Shown here piece by piece: positions 36,288 through 46,411 of a DNA stretch of 64,000 nucleotides. Position 1 is the stretch's first letter. Every line of letters starts with the position of its first letter. The DNA is from Anagrus nilaparvatae (Eukaryota > Arthropoda > Insecta > Hymenoptera > Mymaridae). The stretch covers positions 21,820,501 through 21,884,500 of the forward strand of contig JAKSXM010000272.1 in the NCBI GenBank assembly GCA_022575985.1. Reading direction: 5' to 3'. Below the pieces are notes generated by a model. The model saw only the letters and a program-made list of their open reading frames with translations. It was not told the DNA's origin and did not search any database. A program made the translations under genes and the position numbers.

Positions 36288-36636
36288 CGGAGTTTGGCGT
36301 ATCTGACGCGTCACAAGTACAGTTTTTTGTATTAATAAAAAAATTGGATAATTATTTTTTAAAAAACGCTTCGTACCGAGCTGTAACATACGATTACCTA
36401 AAATTTGAGCCAAAAATAAATTTACTTAATAAAAAACTGAAGGCTCAACATGGGTTAGCAATTATAACCCATGTTGAGCTTTCAGTTTTTTATAAAATAA
36501 ATTTTTTTTGCCTCAAATTTTAGGTAATCGTATGTTACAGCTCGGTACGAAGCGTTTTTTTAAAAATAATTATCCAATTTTTTTATTAATACAAAAAACT
36601 GTACTTGTGACGCGTCAGTTACGCCAAACTCCGACT
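36288..36636. repeat. 350-bp hairpin (foldback) with 9-bp loop
   Basis: The left arm (36288-36457) runs from 'gtcggagtttggcgta' to 'ctcaacatgggtt'. The right arm (36467-36636) runs from 'aacccatgttgagct' to 'cgccaaactccgac'. The arms are nearly perfect reverse complements, with small differences such as tatctgacgcgtc against gacgcgtcagtta, and are separated by only about 9 bases. Such a compact inverted duplication is usually a foldback or MITE-derived structure. It explains the 77-aa minus-strand frame at 36180-36413. Confidence 0.8.
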
Positions 36637-37852
36637 TCCTCTTAAGCAGCACAAAAAGCTGTAGTAAAACTTTTCTAATCCCTGCCGAATTCGCCCCTCT
36701 CAAAAAAAGATTTTGCAAAAAAAAATTTGGTCGAGATCTGTTCAGTAAAAAATTAACACGATTTCAAAAAAACGGACGCATTTTTAGAATTTTTTTCGGG
36801 CACCCTTTCAGGATAATTCTTTGCGACGCCATCGCAACTTTATTGTAACTCATTATTGTAACCCCGAATAGAGTTGAAAGTTGGTTTAAGGTTGTTGGGA
36901 CGACAAAAATTGTAATAATTGATTTAAGAAATGTACAGAACTTAATTTCACTGGATGATTAAAAATTTGGTTTTTTTAAGTTAAAAATTAATGAAATATC
37001 CATACTGTTTATAGTAATATTGATAAAATTATAATTTACAAGAATAAATTGCTTAAAGTCAAAAAATATAAATAAACTGAAAAAAATATGAATATTTAAT
37101 TAAAAATGCTTAGACATTTTAAAATATTGCAAAGTATATTTATCTGCCAGCTACCAAAACCAATGAAAAGCACTTATTGGAAATATGTAACATTCAATCA
37201 AAACAAATATTTTTTGCGGTTTCATCTGCGAGCAGCATATTAATTTTAAGACAACGCCTAAATTATTGTTTTTATTTTTTTGAAATATTATTTTCTTGCA
37301 TAAAATAAAAAATCCATATATATTTGTATGTAAAATTTGTATCGTCATTTTTTTTAAAACTTATTTGTAGAACAACGTATACGATCTATAGAAGCTTTTA
37401 AGATTCTTGACATCGTCGACAAGTACTCGACATTTTAGGAGTAGCTGAATTTTAACACGTCCCGACAAAAAAACTAGGTTGTATTTTCATTTTTCTATTT
37501 TATATACACTATTTAATTCTTTTTACGCTGGTGCTGTATAGTACATACATTTTATACATATTACATTAATATGGAGCATTTTATGCAAATGTAAGTGTTT
37601 AAATTTAAAATTTTTCAGGGTTTAATCATTTTTATGTAAATTACTTTTGAAATTACATTGAAAATATTAAGATGCAATTATTTAAAATTTGACTTAAGAT
37701 CATATTGAAAGTTTATTTTCTCATTAGAAATGCAAAACTCTATCTCAAAATTTCAAAGAAAATTTCTGAAATTTCGTTTAATACTGGAAACAATCAAATA
37801 AACTTTCAGGAATGTAGATTTTTTAAAATTTTTAATAATTTTGAGGTACACT
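36637..37852. other. AT-rich intergenic DNA, no gene seen
   Basis: AT-rich, with a more mixed part at 36640-36900. The 65-aa minus-strand frame at 37151-37348 is not recognisable. Confidence 0.55.
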
Positions 37853-38227
37853 GAAAAAAAATCCAGTTGCCGTTACTTAAAAACGGATCCAGGGGCTAGG
37901 AGTGCAGTAAGGGCGATCGAACCCCCATACTGAGCTCAAAAGTTCTTTAATTATTTTTAGTACTATTTTCATAAGAAACATACAAAATTTATCTTGATCC
38001 TAACACCTCCATGAAAAAATTTTCTGGATCCGCTAGTATACCGTTACGAGGATTCATCATTTATCAGCCAAATCTCATTTTGCCACAGAGCTTGCATTTT
38101 GAATAAGTAGAAATCGTGTTTTTCAAATTTACCTTATATTTTAAGTCATTTGCAATCATATAAGCGAAAAAAAATCCGGCTGTCACAATTGGAATTTTGG
38201 TAGCCACAATTGAATATTTTTTCAGTC
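37853..38227. mobile_element. Probable decayed MITE with a nested hAT-like remnant
   Basis: The left end 'cactgaaaaaaaatccagt' and right end 'aattgaatattttttcagtc' are weak inverted repeats. The left end resembles the MITE at 7659-7870, and the right interior ('ggctgtcacaattggaattt') resembles 30778-30810. Inside, 'acggatccaggggc' (37884) and 'attttctggatccgcta' (38019) look like another inverted pair typical of hAT-like termini. Boundaries are uncertain. Confidence 0.4.
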
Positions 38228-39885
38228 CTTTGTTGTTAGTTAATCTTTTGGAGGTTTATCTGTACTAATAACAAATAGTTCAATTTAACGATTTGTAATT
38301 TATGTCATTTTTTCAAACTTTTATTGTTCAACATACACTACTAACTTTCTCAGTTAACAAATTTTGCAGAAAATAAACATTTTAGCAAAACTAAAATTTG
38401 GATTATTTTTATGGTGGGGTTAAATTAATCAGAAATTTTTTTGTTTACAATTCATTATTATAAAAGAAAAGATATGAACGTGTATTTTTAATGACATCAA
38501 AAATGATAGAATAGCTTCAATATAAAAAAGATGATATATTAGTATAAAAAAATTTAATACAGTAAACTATAACCTAAATTATGCGGCACACATATTATAA
38601 TAAAATAATTTTCAATTAATGGAAAATAATGACATGCAAGGAATCAATTTTCAGGATAATATATAATAATTAAAACCTATGTTAATAATATATTATAATT
38701 ATTATCTTTTAGGAATAACTTTATAATTATGATTAATTGTGAATATTTAATATAATTGAATGCATATTAAGATAGGAGATATGTAATGAGAAATATATAA
38801 AATCAGACTCTGATAAAATACATGTAAATTTATTTAAATATACTGTTTTGGCCTCCCTCCACTCAAATAAGTATTTTACTTCAGTTTTACAAATCCCAAA
38901 AATTTTTTTTATACGCGCATAATAAATTGATACCGAGACCGAGCACGAGACTGATCCAAAACTAGGTGTAATCTGGTGTACTAAATGTAGTGAACTCCCC
39001 TTGTCGATTCTAAAATTAGAAAGATATTATAAATGGCTATCAAAACCAATGGCTACCTAATAATCTAAAAAAGAATTTTTTGTTGTTGTTGCAAGCCTGA
39101 TGAAAATACCTATATGTTAAAAAACCGACAAAAATAATTAATACAAAAAGTTTTATTTTATTATAAAGCTTTTTTTAATTAGTTTAATGAATTTTTTTTC
39201 TATCTTCAATGTATAGCATAATAACAAATGAAGTTATAATTTTATATGTATTATTAGCATCGTTATTACTTTTTTTATTTTATATAATTATAATGAAAAG
39301 AATATGTCAAATACATGATATTTTAATTTAATGCAAATCTAAGTACTATTATATTTAAATTTAATTTAATTATTATTATTCTAATCTACAGATCATAAGA
39401 AGTCATCTTCATTTTTTTACATGTTAATTTTGTTATTAAGAGTAAAATCTTAAATTTCCAATTATAAACCAATACAGTTTTAAAAATTTTTGTAAATTTT
39501 TTAGATCCAATTTTGTAACACTTCCAACAGTGTTCTAAAAAAAATTTATGAATGAGATATTTAAAATAATATAAAAATACCAATTTTTCATTTATATTTA
39601 TTTATATTTCTCCTAAGTTGACCTAAAAACCTCGCTCGATGCCTAATAAGCTTAACATTGAGGTTATTAGTAACATGAACAGCATGTTTAAAATATATTA
39701 AAGGTACGTTTTTCGGATAAAAAAACATCCCGGGCATACTAAACAGTAAAATTGGTTCGCCTAATGCCATAAGCCTAGTTTTACTCTAACAGATACTATT
39801 TGAATCTTACATAAAATTTTGTTTTAAATCGGGCTCCTCGAATAATGAACACTTTTACTCCCAAACTGTTACTACTATTCTGTTC
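38228..39885. other. AT-rich intergenic DNA, no gene seen
   Basis: About 1.65 kb, very AT-rich. The minus-strand frames at 39386-39583 and 39588-39770 show no domain; the latter overlaps a GC-richer patch of unknown origin. Confidence 0.55.
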
Positions 39886-39888
39886 TTA

Positions 39889-40239
39889 GGCCCTTTCTTC
39901 ACCAACACATAATCATGTTTTATGATAATCGCGTGTTTGTTGGATATTTTGTGGATATAGCTGGGGTATTCGAAATTAAAGTTATTACAACATGGCGCCA
40001 CTAGTAGTCATTAGTAAATATTTTTAATAAAAATTAAACAATAAAATGTAATTAAATGGTATTTTAATTGTAGATTAAGTTATTTATTATAAAAATTATA
40101 CACAATTTATGTAACTAATAAGTTTTTAATGAGTTATAATCAATTTAAATATGTAATTTTTAGGTTATGTTTTTAGTACGGTGTAGCTGCGGGAAAAAAA
40201 TATCATAAAACATGATTATGAGCTGGTGTAGAAAGGGTA
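39889..40239. mobile_element. TWA-flanked MITE family 4, copy 1 (351 bp, TTA duplication)
   Basis: Starts 'ggccctttcttcaccaacac' and ends 'gagctggtgtagaaagggta', with TTA at 39886-39888 and 40240-40242. About 50 bp of each end is inverted, including catgttttatgataa against catgattatg. Copy 2 lies at 55979-56339. Both contain 'aaaatggcgccactagtagt'-like sequence inside. The 3-bp TWA duplication and GGSCC ends fit a PIF/Harbinger-type MITE. Confidence 0.8.
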
Positions 40240-41826
40240 TTATTTCGGTATTTATGAAATTTTAAATAAAAAGAATTTTATAATTTTTTTTTTCATATTA
40301 AAAAGTTTAATAAAACGAAATTTTTTAAAAATTGAAAAAGTTTTAGAAAAGGACCTAAATTGAAGCTATTCTTATCTCTAATCCTGTATTATTCTATGTC
40401 TCTAAACCCGGATTATTATTATTATTATTATTATTCCCAAAATTCGTCTTATTCTAATTATCGAAACAATTCTAAGTCTCATTTGACACCCCACCTAAAT
40501 TATCATATTCACAAAGTACTCCTTATAAGCTCATTACATTTTGATCGATTAGAAGATATAATTATACAAACCATAATCACTTTACTGAACATAAACCCGC
40601 ATAAAGTTCATAAATTAAATTTATAAAAATTAGTTTTCAATATATTTTTATCTCCATGTTAAAAAAAAAATAATACCAAACATTAAAAAAAAAATATTAA
40701 TAAAAAAAAATTAGTCAAACAATAAAATATTATAGGCATATAACAGAAATAGCAGAAATAAAGCCTGAAGCAAAAACAAAAAAAAATTAATTAGAATTTT
40801 AAATAAAAATCAATGCCATACCCATTATTTTCATAAAACTACTGTAATTTAATAATATTTTATTATTATTATTATATTTGAATAAATTAGATAAGCTACA
40901 GAGATTTATAAAATAAGAGGATTATTGGTGTACATGAGCAAATTAAAAAAAAATAAACAATTTTAAGATTAATTGAAAAATTAGAATTAACAAATTTTTA
41001 ATAAAAAAAAATGTTAAATTTAAATGAAAAATAAAGTTAATCTCTATGAAATACAGAATTAAATAAAAATTTATATATATATATATTATATTTTATTGAA
41101 CTTTAAAAAAAGCCACATGAAAAGCCAGCTAGAAAGTGAAGCCTTAAAATGTCAATTGCATTTCATTCTATTATTCTTTTATTATATAACTTTTAAACTA
41201 ATTATTGAAGAAAAAAAGTTTATTTTCTGGGCAATAAACTCTTTGTCTTTGGATATTCATTTAAAAAATTTATAAATATTTTGTATTATATTTAATTATT
41301 TTTTTTTTCTGCATAATTGAGAAAAATTAAAAAGAAACTTTTTATGAGACCTATGACCAGAGTAATGAAAAATGGATCTAATCGCACGTAAATGATATCA
41401 AGAGTTGTAAACGATTTGTCTCTGCCAGTGACAAGAAAATTGTTCAACTTTCATTTTCATTCAACTTTACATTTAGTCTACAAGTCTGTATCTTCAAATA
41501 AAAAAAAATTTTATTGTAAATTTCTACACAACAAAGAGTAAAAATTTAGCCTAGCTTCGAAAAAAATCATCTTGGCTACTTTCAGCTGAAAGGTTTTCTG
41601 TCTGCGCATTATAAGTACTTAATTAATCCATTGGCGCACAAATACACTCCAAAATAATTGATAAGTTAAAAGTAATAGTTAAAAGTGATAAAATTGATGT
41701 ATTTTGTTTACTTGTAAAAATTTAAATATTATAATTCATATTTTATGTATTTATTAAAACTCTTTTTAAATATTGTTTTGAAAATAGAGTTTGAAAAGAA
41801 GCGTTTTCATTGGTTATTTAAAATTA
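40240..41826. other. AT-rich intergenic DNA, no gene seen
   Basis: It includes a (TTA)n microsatellite at 40410-40435 within a repeat-like patch (40350-40510) that resembles 47990-48130 and 62640-62830. The 88-aa frame at 40360-40626 is produced by that microsatellite (poly-Tyr) and is not a gene. Confidence 0.55.
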
Positions 41827-42054
41827 TAAGGCTTTTCGGACTGATCACGTGACAATGCTTTAAGTATGGCATACCCGAGGATACTCGAGTACAGAGCTGG
41901 GCATGCACGGCATTTTGGGCACGGAAAACTAACAGCCGTATATACGGCCAAGCAGTATAATGATCCGTGCACAGTCTGTCCATACTTTATTTTTATAAGT
42001 ATACGGATCAGTTGGTAGTATGTTAAAGTTTGAATGCATACTGCCCACGGACCC

Positions 42055-42370
42055 GTCAGCATTATGAAAAAACCCAGGTCCTATATGCATACGGGTCCGT
42101 ATGAGTATGATACCTAGTATTTTCATAATGCCTACGGATCCGTACACAGTATGAAAATACCTAAGTCCTATACGCATACGGACCCGTATGCATATAGGAC
42201 CTGGGTATTTTCATAATGCTCACGGACCCGTCAGCGTTATGAAAATACCTAGGTCTCATACGTATACTGACCCGTGGGCATTATGAAAATACCCTCTTCT
42301 ATACGCATACGGGTCCGTGGGCATTATGAAGTTACCCAGGTCCTATATGCATACGGGCCCGTATGAGAAA
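42055..42370. repeat. Minisatellite with alternating inverted units
   Basis: Repeated 'gcattatgaaaatacc', 'aggtcctatacgcatacgg' and 'gggtccgt' segments in both orientations, with spacing near 60 bp. Units are diverged (for example tactgaccc, ggatccgt) and interleaved as inverted copies, so the whole stretch can fold back repeatedly. Confidence 0.8.
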
Positions 42371-42538
42371 AATATGGGGCCGTATATTCTTATGCCGTAC
42401 AAATAAGTGATTTGGTATTGAATTTTGTCGTACGGTTTTTCATACGGCATAAATAAATACGGGAGCTGTAGGTAATATGCCGTATTAATGGACTATTTCA
42501 TACGGCTCCCGTATTCAATTTTGCCGTATGGATTTTCA

Positions 42539-43114
42539 TACGGCAAAAATCAATACGGTAGCCGTATAAAATAGTCCATTAATACGGCAAATTTCAAACG
42601 GATCCCGTATTGACTTTGGCCGTATAAAATTTCATACGGCAAAATCCAATACGGAAGCCGTATAAAATAGTCCATTAATACGGCATATTTTGTACGGTTC
42701 CCGTATTGGATTTTGCCGTATGGGTTTTCATACGGCAAAAGTCAATACGGGAGCCGTATAAAATAGTCCATTAATACGGCATATTTTATACGGCTCCCTT
42801 ATTGACTTTTGCCGTATGAAAATCCATACGGCAAAATACAATACGGGAGCCGTATAAAATGGTCCATTAATACGGTATATTTCGTACGGTTCCCGTATTG
42901 TATTTTGCCGTATGGATTTCCATACGGCAAAAGTCAATACGGGAGCCGTATAAAATGATCCATTAATACGGCATATTTCGTACGGTTCCCGTATTGGATT
43001 TTGCCGTATGAAATTTTATACGGCCAAAGTCAATACGGGATCCGTTTGAAATTTGCCGTATTAATGGACTATTTTATACGGCTACCGTATGCAGTTTCAC
43101 CGTATGCCATATAT
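42539..43114. repeat. 96-bp palindromic satellite array
   Basis: Units start with tacggcaaaa-type sequence at 42539, 42635, 42731, 42827, 42923 and 43019, exactly 96 bp apart each time; a diverged leader begins near 42440. Each unit is itself a near-palindrome: 'caatacgggagccgtataaa' on the left and 'gtacggttcccgtattg' on the right, around 'agtccattaatacggc'. The last unit departs after about 50 bp. The constant length with many substitutions indicates old tandem amplification with selection or homogenisation for unit length. Confidence 0.9.
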
Positions 43115-43215
43115 ACGGATAACAGCGTGTCACAGTATCCCAGCTCTGCTTGAGTATAGTCCCCATCTAATGCATATTATTTTTTTCTATCACGTGATCA
43201 GCCCGAAAAGCCTTA

Positions 43216-43360
43216 GGGAGCATTCAGACGAGAAAAAAATTTTAACCACCACCTCCAAAATTTACTCCCACTTTTTATTATTTAATATGCACGAATGGGA
43301 TGAGAGGGGGTAAATATCAAAGGTGGGGGTTAAAAATTTTTTCTCGTCTGAACGCTCCCT
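43216..43360. mobile_element. MITE with TA duplication, 145 bp
   Basis: Ends 'gggagcattcagacgagaaa' and 'ttttctcgtctgaacgctcc' are inverted repeats, with TA at 43214-43215 and 43361-43362. It shares its left TA with the right border of the satellite-bearing element, so one inserted at the other's edge. Inside are complementary 'aaccaccacctcc' and 'aggtgggggtt' parts. Confidence 0.8.
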
Positions 43361-43701
43361 TATACTGAACAGTAGAGGACGTCGACGCACTCTGATGAAC
43401 AGTGAGGAAAATTAAATAACCAGCTCTTTAAAAACTTGTGGAATTTTTCATTTAAAATTAGTAATAATTTTTTATATTAAAAAAATCCACAATTATTATT
43501 ATAAATAAAATAAAACAGCATAAGCATTTAAAAAATTGTACTTTTAATTTTGACTAAAATCTAAAATATAAACACGTCTATTTATATACTTTCACATGTG
43601 TACTTGAACAAAATCGTAAACACAGCTAATTCAAATTCCGAGTTATTGTTAGTTTGCTCTGAGTGCCCTTTAAGTGTGGATTAAATAGTAAAATAAACTC
43701 A

Positions 43702-43719
43702 ATGTCGACTTTTGAAAAG
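43702..43719 (+). other. Possible 5' exon of the zinc-finger gene with a short upstream ORF
   Basis: The sequence aatgtcgacttttgaaaagG is followed by a donor-like gtataa at 43720, and an acceptor (aaatttcag) ends at 43939. If spliced so, ATG at 43702 gives six codons that run into GCA TAA, the TAA overlapping the main ATG by one base (taATGaac at 43943-43947). This is inferred from splice-site patterns only. Confidence 0.35.
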
Positions 43720-43944
43720 GTATAACACGTGATTAAATATTAATATCAATGTGTCAAATTTTTTAATTATTTTGCTCAGAAATGATAATTTAATAAAAAA
43801 TTAAGTAAATAGTAAAATAATATTATATATAAAATAAAAAATATAAATGTTTATTGAGTTAAATAATTAATAAATTGCTTTCATTTATAAACATTTTATT
43901 GTGAAACTTTTAAAATTTTAAGTGTACATAAAATTTCAGGCATA

Positions 43945-45852
43945 ATGAACCATACAAAAGATATTGGATCAAAAGTAGTCCCTAAAAAATCTTCAAAAAT
44001 AGCATCTTCGAGAATTATTAATAAAAAACTTCATAAATGTCAACAGTGTGAAAAAACTTTTACGCGATCAAATAATCTTCGAATACATGAAAAAATTCAC
44101 TCAGGTTTAAAACAAATCGAGTGCAAAGATTACGGAAAAAGATTTAATAGAAAATCTCATCTGGAAGTACATCTTCGAGTTCATACTGGTGAAAGACCTT
44201 ACAAATATTTGCAGTGTGCTAAGGCTTTTACGCAATCAAGCAGTCTTCGAGTGCATGAAAAAATTCACTCAGGTTTAAAACGATTTGAGTGCGAAGATTG
44301 CGGAAAAAGATTTATTGCAAAATCTTATCTAAAAAGTCATCTTCGAATTCATACTGGTGAAAGACCCTATAAATGTTAACAGTGTAATAAAACTTTTATC
44401 CAATTAGGTAATCTTCGAATACATGAAAAAATTCACTCAGGTTTAAAACAAATTGAGTGCAAAGATTGCGGAAAAAGATTTAATAGAAAATCTCATCTGG
44501 AAGTACATCTTCGAATTCATACTGGTGAAAGACCTTATAAATGTTTACAGTGTGAAAAAACTTTTACGCAAAGAAGTAGTCTTCGATTGCATGAAAAAAT
44601 TCACTCAGGCTTAAAACAATTTGAGTGCAAAGATTGCGGAAAAAGATTTAATAGAAAATCTCATATGGAAGTACATCTTCGAATTCATACTGGTGAAAGA
44701 CCTTATAAATGTTTACAGTGTGAAAAAACTTATACGCAAAGAAGTAGTCTTCGATTACATGAAAAAATTCACTCAGGCTTAAAACAATTTGAGTGCAAAG
44801 ATTGCGGAAAAAGATTTACAACAAAATCTAATCTAAAAAGACATCTTCGAATTCATACTGGTGAAAGACCCTATAAGTGTTCACAGTGTAATAAAACTTT
44901 TACCCAACCAGGTAATCTTCAAACTCATGAACAAATTCACTTAGGCTTAAAAAAATTTGAGTGTAATGATTGCGGCAAAAAATTTATTACAAAATTTGAA
45001 GTAAAAAAACATCTTTTAATTCATACTGGTGAAATACCTTATAAGCGTTCACAGTGTCATAAAACCTTTGCCCAACTAGATAATCTTCAAGTTCATGAAA
45101 AAATTCACTTAGAATTAAAAAAATTTAATTGCAATAACTGTGAAAAAAGATTTACTCGGAAAGTCAATCTAAAAAGACATCTTCGAATTCACGAAAAATC
45201 CCAGTTGAAATGTAATTTCATAGGAATCCAGAAAAAACAGGGTAATTATTTTGGATTAAAAGAATGTTTTGTTTCACTTATCCGATGTGATGTAAAGGTA
45301 GAAAAAATAGATGACGCTGCAGAAATCGTAAAAGAATATGATATCGAATTATTTGACGAAAAACAAGACACGAGCTTTTTGAAAGAAGTAAATTTGATTG
45401 ACTATTCAAATGCTTTTGGAGGAGATAAGTTTAGTCTAAAAAATAATGATCTGCTTTGCAATGGAAGTGATTGCTCGATTCCTGCTATCGAGAATAAGAT
45501 TAAAGTAGAGAAAAGTCTAGCTGTGATTGAAGATTTTGCAATAGGAAATAATGACGTAGACATTGTTGATGAAAAACCAGATTTGACCTTTTTGAAAGAT
45601 GAAAATCTGATTGATTATCCCGATTCTTTTGGGAGTGAGCAGTTTTGTCAAAAACATTTAGGCAAGTTTTGCGATCTAAGTAATTGCTCAAATCTTGCAA
45701 TAAAAAGTAAGATTAAAATTAAAAAAAATCAAGCTGTGATTGAAGATGGTGTTATAGAAAATGATAACATAGACTTAGTCGATGAAAAACCAGATTTGAC
45801 CTTTTTGAATGATGAAAATTTTACTGTTTCATTTAATAACTCAAATGAATAA
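43945..45852 (+). CDS. C2H2 zinc-finger protein with one in-frame stop (probable transcription factor, possibly a pseudogene)
   Basis: One frame of 635 codons, broken by a TAA at 44377-44379 (codon 145). Fourteen C2H2 fingers occupy about residues 30-417, spaced exactly 28 residues and linked by alternating HTGERPYKC and HSGLKQFEC linkers, i.e. seven tandem two-finger modules of 168 bp. Finger 2 (CKDY), finger 3 (YKYLQC) and finger 13 (YKRSQC) have lost a zinc-ligand Cys. The tail (about 420-635) is acidic with three 71-residue repeats, each with a VDEKPDLTFL-type motif. The stop replaces TTA (Leu) found in sister modules (tgt-tta-cag). The first in-frame ATG after it is at 44665, inside finger 8, so a separate downstream gene is unlikely. 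Options are a nonsense allele, sequence error, read-through or early pseudogene. Nuclear DNA binding is inferred from the family. Confidence 0.75.
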
Positions 45853-46105
45853 ATCGTTTTTATCCTAAAATTTAGTAAATTTTTTTTTTTTTTTTGTATT
45901 AAGTTGATAAAAAAATCAATTATTAATTTAAATACTTGAAATGTTATTTCTGTAATTCTGCTACACGAAAATTTTATAAACATATTAATTGAGGTTCTAA
46001 GTTGCTGCTTATAAAAATATTAAATATTGCATTATCCAAAATAAGTATTTAAAATCAGTTAACTTAAAAATATTGTAGAGCAAAGACATTTGCTCAAAAA
46101 ATTAC

Positions 46106-46111
46106 AATAAA
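46106..46111 (+). terminator. Candidate poly(A) signal for the zinc-finger gene
   Basis: AATAAA about 255 bp downstream of the stop codon at 45852. It is a weak call in such AT-rich DNA. Confidence 0.3.
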
Positions 46112-46205
46112 ACCAAAAATTTTTAGCTAAACTGATTTTAAAAAATAAAAAAATTTTATTTTTGTTTAATTAATTTTCATTATTATAATTAAAATCAAAG
46201 CATTA

Positions 46206-46411
46206 AATAATTTTCGTCGTCTTGAAAAAATTCATTTACGTTTAAAAACATTTCAATGTGAAGATTGCGAAAAACGATTTATTAGAAAAGATGGTCAAAT
46301 AAAACATATTCGAATTCATACCATTGAAAAACCTTAAAAAGGTTTTCAGTGCAATAAAACCACAATAAGACATTTAAGCAATCAAGCAGTCTTTGAGTAC
46401 ATGAGAAAATA
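46206..46411 (+). pseudogene. Zinc-finger gene fragment
   Basis: Translates as RRLEKIHLRLKTFQCEDC, then EKRFIRKDGQIKHIRIHT, a C2H2 finger of the same type as the upstream gene, followed by EKP and a TAA at 46336-46338. Beyond this, 'cagtgcaataaaacc' and 'aatcaagcagtctttgagta' still resemble the module (FTQSSSLRV region) but in broken frames. It is a decayed copy of one or two modules about 350 bp downstream of the intact gene, probably left by tandem duplication. Confidence 0.7.

Larger units (their letters stand above)
41829..43213. mobile_element. TIR element filled with palindromic satellites
   Basis: The left end AGGCTTTTCGGACTGATCAC and its inverse at the right (GTGATCAGCCCGAAAAGCCT) are flanked by TA (41827-41828 and 43214-43215). 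A second inner inverted pair follows (gagctggg near 41896 against cccagctc near 43139). Between them lie two minisatellite fields: 60-bp-class units with 'cattatgaaaatacc' and 'atacggacccgt' (about 42055-42370), and a strict 96-bp array (42539-43114). No transposase is present. The structure looks like a non-autonomous TIR element in which internal tandem repeats expanded. All short frames between 41814 and 43313 are satellite read-through. Confidence 0.8.

Noticed and set aside
40360..40626. 88-aa ORF with poly-Tyr
   Set aside because: Created by a TTA microsatellite; no domain and no support.
42539..43114. CRISPR array
   Set aside because: Units are contiguous 96-bp tandem repeats without unique spacers, in a eukaryotic context.
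41814..43313. Several 62-82 aa ORFs with repeated YGNR/IRREPY-like peptides
   Set aside because: They are translations of the 96-bp palindromic satellite and its neighbours; the repetition follows DNA unit length, not a protein.
44587..44664. Separate zinc-finger gene starting at 44587
   Set aside because: The codon there is TTG (Leu in finger 7), not ATG, and the frame is continuous with the upstream fingers across a single TAA; it is one interrupted gene.
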